The notes beneath the pieces are model-generated. The model worked only from the letters and a program-made list of their open reading frames with translations. It was not told the DNA's origin and did not search any database. From contig JBQTIP010000163.1 in NCBI GenBank assembly GCA_052388025.1, positions 1 to 6,821 of the forward strand: a stretch of 6,821 nt of DNA. Reading direction: 5' to 3'. Both the position numbers and the translations under genes were made by a program. Below are positions 1 through 5,466 of the stretch, piece by piece (positions within the stretch are counted from its first letter, which is position 1; every line of letters starts with the position of its first letter). This stretch comes from JBQTIP01 sp052388025. Its GTDB lineage: Bacteria > Actinomycetota > UBA4738 > HRBIN12.

Positions 1-1259
1 TCGGAGCCGTACCCGGTCGACCCGCGGTAGTTCACCATCCCGACTGCGAAGCCGGCGTCGACGAGCGCCTGCATGTACGGCGACCAGGCGTCCGAGTACA
101 GCCAGGTCGGCCCCCCGTGGACCTCCATCACGACGGGGTGCGGGCCGTCCCCGGGAGGCGCAACGACGAACCCGTGCACCCGCCGGCCGTGCGGGTTCGA
201 GAAGCTCCAGGAGCGGTAGGGCTGCCCGGCAGGGGCCCGCTCGCCCCCGGGCGCGATCACCTCGCGGCCGTCCTCGGCGATCACGCGTGGCTCCGTCGCG
301 CCGTCCGAGATCCGCAGCCAAACGGCGGCGTCGGGACGAACCCGGGCCTCGGAGATCGATCCCGTCGTGTACGAGATCGGGGAGAGTCCCTCCGACGCGA
401 GGTCGAGCCGGTACAGCTGATCCCTGCCCTCGTGCGTGTTCGCCAGCAGGAGCGCCGACCCGTCGGGCCACCAGTCGCGGACGTCGACCATCCCCTCCAG
501 GTCGAGCGAGATGTCGTGTCGCTCCCCCGTCACGAGGTTCCAGACGGCAGGTCGATCCTCGCCCTCGCGCTCGTGGGTGATCGCCAGACGCTCATCCCCG
601 AGGACCGGCGACCACGCCGCCGCCCGCAGGCCCAGCCCCTCGCCGTCCCATTGCTCCCCGATCACCTCACCGGTCCGTGGGTCGACCACGCGGAGCGCGG
701 GGTGCAGCGTGTCGCCGCGCCCCGAATGCTCCAGGCAGAGCAGCGTCTCGCCCGCCGACAGACCGCCGAGGACGAGCCCCCCGTTCTCGGAACCGCCGAT
801 CCGGATCCACTCCGTGCCTTCGTGAATGGCCCTCGCCGGCCCTTCTTCCTCGGAGACGTGTATGCGATAGCCGTCGCGGTCGTTCACCGCCGCCGCGACG
901 GTTGAGAGACCGAGCGCGAGACCCGCCTGCCAGCCGTGAGGGACGCCCGGCAGGAACGGGCGCGGCTGCCCACCATCGAAGGGCGCCACCATCCACTGCC
1001 CCGACTCGTCTCCGGTCTCGTCCCGGAACCACACCACGCCCTCGCCGTCCGCGGTCGGGTAGCCGTCGTCGACCCCGACCGCCTCGTCGGTCACCCGCCG
1101 CCGGATCCCCCGGGCCGGATCCCACGCGAAAAGCTGCCAGGACCCGCCCTCGGTGGAGGCGAACGCCATGCGGTCGGGGGCGTGGCGGGACCAAGCGGGG
1201 AAGCCGACGGTGGGCGCCCGGAACCGGCGCTCCCAGTCGGGCATCGACGCCGGGCTCAT
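1..1259 (-). CDS. S9 family peptidase (prolyl oligopeptidase / acylaminoacyl-peptidase type), C-terminus cut by window edge
   Basis: The visible 419 residues match an S9C-type serine peptidase, which cleaves short peptides or removes blocked N-terminal residues, normally in the cytoplasm. From residue 1 to about 340 there are repeated beta-propeller-like blades, for example the FASTEGGSWQLFAWDP and WSPVLGDERLAITHEREGED stretches. The alpha/beta-hydrolase domain then begins. The diagnostic segment is HGGPTWLYSDAW, with His381-Gly-Gly forming the usual oxyanion loop, followed by VNYRGSTGYGS at the very end of the visible part. Family members are typically 600-650 residues, so roughly 200 residues, including the nucleophile Ser (GGSYGG-like), Asp and His, lie outside the window and cannot be checked. 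No signal peptide is seen. I take ATG at 1259 as the start because a TAGGCT box sits 8 nt before it, fitting a leaderless mRNA. A second in-frame ATG at 1244 is possible; neither has a good ribosome site. The gene lies 43 bp behind the lipoprotein gene on the same strand. Confidence 0.93.
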   Translation of the reverse strand, partial: MSPASMPDWERRFRAPTVGFPAWSRHAPDRMAFASTEGGSWQLFAWDPARGIRRRVTDEAVGVDDGYPTADGEGVVWFRDETGDESGQWMVAPFDGGQPRPFLPGVPHGWQAGLALGLSTVAAAVNDRDGYRIHVSEEEGPARAIHEGTEWIRIGGSENGGLVLGGLSAGETLLCLEHSGRGDTLHPALRVVDPRTGEVIGEQWDGEGLGLRAAAWSPVLGDERLAITHEREGEDRPAVWNLVTGERHDISLDLEGMVDVRDWWPDGSALLLANTHEGRDQLYRLDLASEGLSPISYTTGSISEARVRPDAAVWLRISDGATEPRVIAEDGREVIAPGGERAPAGQPYRSWSFSNPHGRRVHGFVVAPPGDGPHPVVMEVHGGPTWLYSDAWSPYMQALVDAGFAVGMVNYRGSTGYGS

Positions 1260-1267
1260 GAGGCCGG

Positions 1268-1273
1268 AGCCTA
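1268..1273 (-). promoter_or_regulatory. Putative -10 box of a leaderless promoter for the S9 peptidase
   Basis: On the minus strand the hexamer is TAGGCT (TAnnnT), followed by 8 nt and then the ATG at 1259. That spacing would put the transcription start at or next to the A of the ATG. No clear -35 is visible. This would allow the peptidase to be transcribed apart from the lipoprotein gene. Known: leaderless genes with TAnnnT are frequent in actinobacteria. The call for this site is inference. Confidence 0.4.
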
Positions 1274-1276
1274 CCA

Positions 1277-1286
1277 AGGCATGCCT
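1277..1286. repeat. 10-bp perfect palindrome AGGCATGCCT in the gap before the S9 gene
   Basis: AGGCATGCCT equals its own reverse complement. It sits inside the 43-bp gap between the lipoprotein stop and the peptidase start, just upstream of the putative -10 box. It has no loop, so a protein-binding dyad is likelier than a hairpin. In DNA this GC-rich a chance palindrome is quite possible. Confidence 0.3.
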
Positions 1287-1302
1287 CACCCGGCCCGCGC
1301 GG

Positions 1303-1716
1303 TCAGGGGAGCAGCGTCACGGGGATGCTCACGAGGAACAGCTGCGACCCGTCCTCGGCGCTCGACTCGAAGACCTCGATCGTGCCCGCCTGTTCCGAGC
1401 TCACGTCGAACGCGACCTCCTTCGAGTACGTGCCACGGCAGCCGGTGCCACAGGTTGCCGTCGTGAAGTCCTCCGCGATCACGGCGCCCGACGCGTCGAG
1501 GATTCGGATCGAGACCGTCGCCTCGAACACGTCGGCATCGCCCGAGATGGCCACCGGGCTCGAGACTCGATCACCCGGCCGAGGGTGGTTCACGACGATC
1601 GCAGGGGTCTCCGTCGGTGACGCCGACGGCGAGGCGCCCTCCGGGACACCGCCGTCGTCCGAACATGCCCCGGCGAGCAAGATCGCCGCACCGAGCAGGA
1701 CCACGAGACGCTTCAC
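1303..1716 (-). CDS. Small lipoprotein with a Gmad2 (immunoglobulin-like) domain
   Basis: This is a 137-residue protein. It opens with KR, a hydrophobic run (about residues 4-17) and LLAGAC, giving a lipobox with Cys18 as the lipidated residue, so it should be anchored on the outer face of the cytoplasmic membrane. A Ser/Pro/Thr-rich linker (19-39) follows. Residues 40-136 fit the Gmad2 domain, first described in spore germination and GerMN-associated proteins: P45-x-PG, SSPVAISG, VFEATVSIRILD, IEVFESSAEDG and a final IPVTL strand. Cys89 and Cys93 (CGTGC) could form a disulfide outside the cell. The start is GTG at 1716 because a near-perfect AAGGAGG lies 5 nt upstream and the signal peptide begins there; the frame stays open to a GTG at 1806, but those 30 extra residues do not look like part of the protein. 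Function is unknown; Gmad2 is probably a binding or cell-surface module. The S9 peptidase gene follows after 43 bp. The family call is from pattern recognition. Confidence 0.9.
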   Translation of the reverse strand: MKRLVVLLGAAILLAGACSDDGGVPEGASPSASPTETPAIVVNHPRPGDRVSSPVAISGDADVFEATVSIRILDASGAVIAEDFTTATCGTGCRGTYSKEVAFDVSSEQAGTIEVFESSAEDGSQLFLVSIPVTLLP

Positions 1717-1721
1717 GATCG

Positions 1722-1728
1722 CCTCCTT
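1722..1728 (-). promoter_or_regulatory. Strong ribosome binding site AAGGAGG that fixes the lipoprotein start
   Basis: AAGGAGG on the minus strand is separated by 5 nt (CGATC) from the GTG at 1716. It is the best Shine-Dalgarno match in the window and rules out the upstream GTG at 1806 as the likely start. Confidence 0.85.
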
Positions 1729-1737
1729 GTCGAGACG

Positions 1738-1743
1738 AGGATA
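1738..1743 (-). promoter_or_regulatory. Possible -10 box for the lipoprotein gene
   Basis: TATCCT (TAnnnT) on the minus strand lies 9 nt before the AAGGAGG. It would give a leader of about 15 nt that still contains the whole ribosome site. There is no recognisable -35 at 16-18 bp, so this is only a candidate. Confidence 0.35.
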
Positions 1744-1770
1744 TGCCGAGGCAGCGCGGCCGGGCTGGAC

Positions 1771-1799
1771 TTGACCGGCGCCGCTCGCGCCGGTAATCA
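1771..1799 (+). promoter_or_regulatory. Possible promoter for the glycosyltransferase gene (TTGACC, 17 bp, TAATCA)
   Basis: TTGACC at 1771-1776 is a good -35 (five of six bases of TTGACA). Exactly 17 bp later is TAATCA at 1794-1799, a weak -10 without the final T. Transcription would begin near 1806, downstream of the ATG at 1800, which favours the GTG at 1833 as the start. The weak -10 leaves this uncertain, and the spacer is occupied by an inverted repeat. Confidence 0.4.
1774..1794. repeat. Perfect 8-bp inverted repeat in the divergent intergenic region
   Basis: ACCGGCGC (1774-1781), loop CGCTC, GCGCCGGT (1787-1794). The arms are perfectly complementary with a 5-nt loop. The repeat fills the spacer of the candidate glycosyltransferase promoter and lies about 58 bp upstream of the lipoprotein start on the other strand. 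It could be an operator for a dimeric repressor acting on both genes, or a hairpin. There is no T-tract on either side, so an intrinsic terminator is unlikely. Confidence 0.55.
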
Positions 1800-1821
1800 A
1801 TGCCACGACACACCGACGCGC

Positions 1822-1828
1822 GAGGGGG
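1822..1828 (+). promoter_or_regulatory. Ribosome binding site GAGGGGG supporting the GTG start at 1833
   Basis: The GAGG core at 1822-1825 is 7 nt before the GTG at 1833. The upstream in-frame ATG at 1800 has no purine-rich stretch before it. This supports the shorter glycosyltransferase. Confidence 0.55.
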
Positions 1829-1832
1829 TCCA

Positions 1833-3134
1833 GTGGGTTCCGATCGGCTGACGATCGTGTTCTTCCCGGAGGGAGCGTTCGGCCCTACGAACAACTGCGT
1901 GGGCATCGGGAACGTCCTCCGCGCGCGGGGCCACCGCGTCGTGTTCATCGTCGAGGAGTCCTTCACGGGGACGCTCGAGGTCAAGGGTTTCGAGGAGGCG
2001 CTCATGCGCCTTCAGCCACCTTCGGACGCCGAGGAGGAGCCGGGCCAGTTCTGGAAGGACTTCATCCGCGACACCGCGCCGGAGTTCCGCAGGCCGACGA
2101 TCGAGCAGCTCCAGGGATTCCTCGCGCCGACCTGGCAAGCCGTGATCGACGGCGCAAGGTACGTGAACCCCCGGCTCGTGGAGATCTTCGAGGAGATCCG
2201 CCCGGACGTCGTCGTCGAGGACAACGTGGTCTGCTTCCCGGCGCTGCCGGCGTCCGGTCTCCCGTGGGCACGCATCATGTCGTGCAACCCGCTGGAGCTG
2301 AAGGACCCGAACGTGCCGCCGGTGTTCTCCGGCTACCCATCAAACGACAGGACCGGTTGGGGCGAGTTCTGGGCGGAGTACGACCGGGCCCTCGGGCCGA
2401 TGATCGGTGAGCTCGACGAGTTCGTGCGCTCGAGCGGCGGGCCAGGGCTTCAGCCACGCGAGTTCATCCACGAGTCGCCGTTCCTCAACCTGTACGTCTA
2501 CCCGGACGAGGCCGACTACGCGAGGGCGAACGCGCCGGCGGCGACCTGGCACCGCCTCGATTCCTCGGTCCGCGACACCGACGAGCCCTTCGAGGTTCCC
2601 GCGGGCCTCAGGAGCGACGGACGGCTGTTGTACCTCTCGCTCGGCTCGCTCGGCTCGGCGGACGTGGAGCTCATGCAGCGGCTGATCGACGTCCTCGCCG
2701 GGACACACAACCGGGTAATCGTGAGCATGGGCCCGCAGCACCAGCTGCTGAAGCTCGCCGACAACATGGCCGGCGCGGAGTTCTTGCCGCAGACCTCGAT
2801 CCTGCCCCAGGTCGACCTCGTGATCACCCACGGCGGGAACAACACGGTCACCGAGTGCTTCCGCTTCGGCAGGCCGATGATCGTGCTCCCGCTCTTCTGG
2901 GACCAGTACGACAACGCGCAGCGGGTCGACGAGCTGGGGTTCGGCGTGCGCCTGCCGACCTACGCGTTCGACGACGCGGAGCTCACGGGGGCGATCGACC
3001 GGCTCCCCGCCGACGACGGACTGCTCGCCCGGCTCGCCGGCATATCGGCCAGGCTCGGTGCCGACCCGGGGACCGTGAAGGCCGCCGACCTGATCGAGCG
3101 GCTGGCGCGGACGAAGGAGCCGGTCACCCGCTGA
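1833..3134 (+). CDS. GT1/MGT-like glycosyltransferase (UDP-glucuronosyltransferase-like fold)
   Basis: This 433-residue protein should move a sugar from a nucleotide-sugar donor onto a small hydrophobic acceptor; donor and acceptor cannot be read from the sequence. The length suits GT-B enzymes of the macrolide/MGT type. The N-terminal half opens with a Rossmann strand (LTIVFFPEGAFG, 6-17) and has RARGHRVVFIVEE (30-42) and IRPDVVVEDNV (122-132). The C-terminal half has RLLYLSLGSLGS (264-275) and a PSPG-like donor site: FLPQ (317-320), D328, HGG (333-335), E341, PLFWDQYDNA (353-362). It is predicted soluble, with no signal peptide. The position usually held by the catalytic His (GHxxP) is Pro18 (GPTNN), so the catalytic base may differ. 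The start is GTG at 1833 with GAGGGGG upstream; ATG at 1800 adds 11 residues of little conserved character. The stop overlaps the convergent hydroxylase gene by 11 bp. Glycosylation of an antibiotic, lipid or flavonoid-like compound is possible; no biosynthetic cluster is visible. Confidence 0.9.
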   Translation: MGSDRLTIVFFPEGAFGPTNNCVGIGNVLRARGHRVVFIVEESFTGTLEVKGFEEALMRLQPPSDAEEEPGQFWKDFIRDTAPEFRRPTIEQLQGFLAPTWQAVIDGARYVNPRLVEIFEEIRPDVVVEDNVVCFPALPASGLPWARIMSCNPLELKDPNVPPVFSGYPSNDRTGWGEFWAEYDRALGPMIGELDEFVRSSGGPGLQPREFIHESPFLNLYVYPDEADYARANAPAATWHRLDSSVRDTDEPFEVPAGLRSDGRLLYLSLGSLGSADVELMQRLIDVLAGTHNRVIVSMGPQHQLLKLADNMAGAEFLPQTSILPQVDLVITHGGNNTVTECFRFGRPMIVLPLFWDQYDNAQRVDELGFGVRLPTYAFDDAELTGAIDRLPADDGLLARLAGISARLGADPGTVKAADLIERLARTKEPVTR

Positions 3135-5415
3135 CGCGGGCCTCGCGGATGGCGCGCCAGACGCGCTCGGGCGAGAGCGGCATGTCGATGTGGCGGACGC
3201 CCAGGTGTGAAAGCGCGTCGACGACGGCGCTCTGGACGGCCGGCGTCGAGCCGATCGTGGCCGATTCGCCGATGCCCTTGGCCCCCAACGGGTTCAGCGG
3301 CGTCGGCGTCTCGGTGTGGGCCGTCTCGAACCGCGGCAGCTCGGCCGCGCTCGGCATCGCGTAAGTGGCGAGGTTCGACGTCAGCGGGGTGCCGGCCTCG
3401 TCGTACTCGACGGCCTCGTAGAGGGCCTGCGCGATCCCCTGCGCGAGCCCGCCGTGGACTTGGCCCGCCACCAGCATCGGGTTCAGGATCCGGCCGCAGT
3501 CGTCCACCGCGACGTGGCGGATCAGCCGCGCGTCGCCGGTCTCGATATCGACCTCTACGACGGCGACGTGCGCCCCGAAGGGGAACGTGAAATCGCGCTG
3601 CGTGAAGGCCACCGACGCGGAGAGCCCCGGCTCCATCCCGGTGGGCAGCCGGGCCGGGTCCGCGGCGCCCCTGGCCAGCTCGGCCCAGGTGAGCGCCGAC
3701 TCGGGCGCGCCGGCGACCCCGATCCGCCCGTTCTCCATGGGAACGACGTCCTCGACGGCCGCCTCGAGGAGGTGGGCCGCCAGGCGCCTCGCCTTCTCAA
3801 GCACCTCCTCGCTCGCCCGCCACACCGCCGAGCCGCCGACCTGAAGCGACCGCGACCCGTACGTCCCCTCGCCCTTCGGCACCAGCCCGGTATCGGAGTG
3901 GACGACCCGAACCGACTCGAACGGCATCCCGAGGAGGCCCGAAGCGAGCTGCGCGAACGCGGTCTCATGCCCCTGACCTTGCGGCGACGTCCCGGCGAGC
4001 ACGGTCACGGCGCCGTCGGGGCCGACGTCGACCGAGGCGTGCTCCCGCCCCGAGAACGCCGTCATCTCGACGTAGGTGCAGACGCCGATCCCGAGCCGGC
4101 GGCGCGAGCCCAGTGCCCGTCGCTCGGCCTGCTCCTTTCGCAGCGTCTCGTACCCGGCCAGCCGGAGCGCTTCGTCGAGCGCGCGGACATAGTCGCCGGT
4201 GTCGTAGGACGTCCCCGTCGCCGTCTTGTACGGGAAGGCGTCGGCCGGAATCAGGTTCCGCCGGCGCACGTCGACGGGATCGAGGCCCAGCTCGCCGGCC
4301 AGCAAGTCGAGCGAGCGCTCGAGCAGCGCGGCCGGCTCCGGGCGACCGGCCCCTCGATAGGGAGCGACCGGCGTCGCGTTCGTCACGACCACCGTGCTCT
4401 TGAACGCGATCCTCGGGATCCGGTATGTGCCGCTCGCCATGCGGTAGGCGTTGGCCGGCAGATACGCGGCGATCGGGTAGGCCCCCATGTCGGCGATGAC
4501 GTGCAGCCGGAGCCCGACGATCGTCCCGTCGCGCCGAGCGCCGAGCTCGAAGTCGTGGACCTGCGCCCGTCCGTGCGTCAGCCCCACCATGCTCTCGGAG
4601 CGCGATTCGACCCAGCGCACAGGCCGCTCGAGCCGCATCGCGATCGCGGAGAGGATCACGTATTCGGGGTAGACCGTCAGCTTCGCGCCGAACCCGCCGC
4701 CGACGTCGGGCGCGATCACGCGCACCTTCGCCTTGGGCAGCCCCAGGGCGTCGGCCACGTCGTTCCGGACGTCGAACGGGATCTGCGTGGAGACGTACAC
4801 GGTTAGCCCACCCTCCGGGTCGGCGGGGACGGCGGCCGCCGCGTTTACCTCGAGCGGCGTCGGCGCGAGCCGCTGGTTGACCACCCGACCGCGAACAATC
4901 ACCTCGGCACCCTCCAGCACGTCTTCGTCCCACCCCTTCTCGTGGGTGCTCGCGACGTTGCCGCCGTGCTCCGGGAAGAGCAGAGGAGCCTCCCGTGCGA
5001 GCCCGGCCTCCACACCCACGACGACGGGAAGCGGTTCGTAGTCGACCAACAGCGCCTCGGCCGCGTCCGCCGCCTGTGCGCGCGTCTCGGCCACGACGAC
5101 GGCGATCGGCTCCCCCACGAAACGAACTGTGTCACCCGCGAGATGCGGGTGCGAGAAGACCTCCGGGACGTCGCCGGAGGGCGGGACCAGCGGGAGGTCG
5201 AGGTCGCCGCTCGAGAAGACACCCACCACGCCCGGCATGGCGATCGCCTCCGACCCGTCCACACCCGAGATACGAGCGTGTGCCATCATCGATCGGACGA
5301 ACACGGCGGCGAGCGCTCCGTCGATGGGGATGTTCTCCACGTAACGTCCCGCGCCCGTCAGGAACCGCGGGTCCTCGCTTCGGTGGAGGACGCTGCCGAA
5401 GATGGACGTGGTCAC
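3124..5415 (-). CDS. Xanthine dehydrogenase / aerobic CO dehydrogenase family molybdopterin-binding large subunit (CoxL form II-like)
   Basis: This 763-residue protein has the length and full motif order of the molybdenum hydroxylase large subunit, which hydroxylates aldehydes, purines or N-heterocycles with water-derived oxygen and passes electrons to 2Fe-2S and FAD subunits. Residues about 15-130 form the a/b-hammerhead domain (FGSVLHRSEDPRFLTGAGRY near the start). Cofactor-site motifs (numbered from GTG 5415) are GGGFGAK (239-245), PYRGAGR (352-358), GQGHET (480-485), GTYGSRS (517-523) and GIGE (714-717), with Glu717 as the expected catalytic base. PYRGAGR is the form II/xanthine dehydrogenase-like loop, not the AYxCSFR of true CO dehydrogenase, so CO oxidation is unlikely. 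The start is GTG 5415, because a TACAGT box ends 7 nt before it; GTG 5424 adds three residues. No ribosome site is seen. Neither flank carries the small iron-sulfur or FAD subunit gene: the gene faces a convergent glycosyltransferase and a divergent PQQ-type dehydrogenase. Substrate is unknown. Confidence 0.94.
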   Translation of the reverse strand: MTTSIFGSVLHRSEDPRFLTGAGRYVENIPIDGALAAVFVRSMMAHARISGVDGSEAIAMPGVVGVFSSGDLDLPLVPPSGDVPEVFSHPHLAGDTVRFVGEPIAVVVAETRAQAADAAEALLVDYEPLPVVVGVEAGLAREAPLLFPEHGGNVASTHEKGWDEDVLEGAEVIVRGRVVNQRLAPTPLEVNAAAAVPADPEGGLTVYVSTQIPFDVRNDVADALGLPKAKVRVIAPDVGGGFGAKLTVYPEYVILSAIAMRLERPVRWVESRSESMVGLTHGRAQVHDFELGARRDGTIVGLRLHVIADMGAYPIAAYLPANAYRMASGTYRIPRIAFKSTVVVTNATPVAPYRGAGRPEPAALLERSLDLLAGELGLDPVDVRRRNLIPADAFPYKTATGTSYDTGDYVRALDEALRLAGYETLRKEQAERRALGSRRRLGIGVCTYVEMTAFSGREHASVDVGPDGAVTVLAGTSPQGQGHETAFAQLASGLLGMPFESVRVVHSDTGLVPKGEGTYGSRSLQVGGSAVWRASEEVLEKARRLAAHLLEAAVEDVVPMENGRIGVAGAPESALTWAELARGAADPARLPTGMEPGLSASVAFTQRDFTFPFGAHVAVVEVDIETGDARLIRHVAVDDCGRILNPMLVAGQVHGGLAQGIAQALYEAVEYDEAGTPLTSNLATYAMPSAAELPRFETAHTETPTPLNPLGAKGIGESATIGSTPAVQSAVVDALSHLGVRHIDMPLSPERVWRAIREARVSG

Positions 5416-5422
5416 GGGGGAC

Positions 5423-5428
5423 ACTGTA
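5423..5428 (-). promoter_or_regulatory. Putative -10 box of a leaderless promoter for the molybdenum hydroxylase
   Basis: TACAGT on the minus strand is followed by 7 nt and then the GTG at 5415, so transcription would begin at the start codon. The alternative GTG at 5424 would fall inside the box. No convincing -35 is seen. The same arrangement occurs before the S9 peptidase (TAGGCT, 8 nt). Confidence 0.45.
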
Positions 5429-5457
5429 GACGCGGTCGAGATGGAAACGCGGGGCGC

Positions 5458-5461
5458 GGAG
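5458..5461 (+). promoter_or_regulatory. Ribosome binding site GGAG for the PQQ-type dehydrogenase
   Basis: GGAG lies 5 nt before the ATG at 5467. This, with the signal peptide that starts here, fixes the start even though the frame stays open upstream to 4942, antisense to the hydroxylase gene. I see no clear -10 box for this gene in the 51-bp gap. Confidence 0.65.
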
Positions 5462-5466
5462 CGGCG

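Noticed and set aside
117..905. 262-codon plus-strand frame over the S9 peptidase
   Set aside because: The minus strand encodes a clear S9 peptidase running to the window edge; the plus-strand product has no motif and shadow-type composition.
667..1194. 175-codon minus-strand frame inside the S9 gene
   Set aside because: It is a different frame of the same strand as the true peptidase and is Arg/Gly-rich without domains.
1717..1806. 30-residue N-terminal extension of the lipoprotein to GTG 1806
   Set aside because: It would bury the signal peptide; AAGGAGG at 1722-1728 sets the start at 1716.
3316..4806. 496-codon open frame on the plus strand inside the hydroxylase gene
   Set aside because: It lies wholly antisense to a gene with clear family motifs; its product is Arg/Pro/Gly/His-rich without recognisable domains, as expected from codon bias in very GC-rich DNA.
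3124..5424. Assignment of the hydroxylase as true aerobic CO dehydrogenase (coxL)
   Set aside because: The active-site loop is PYRGAGR, not AYxCSFR, and the CoxS/CoxM genes are not adjacent, so no gene symbol is given.
4942..5466. Upstream 175-codon extension of the PQQ-type dehydrogenase frame
   Set aside because: It is antisense to the hydroxylase gene and low in coding character; the real start at 5467 has a ribosome site and opens directly into a signal peptide.
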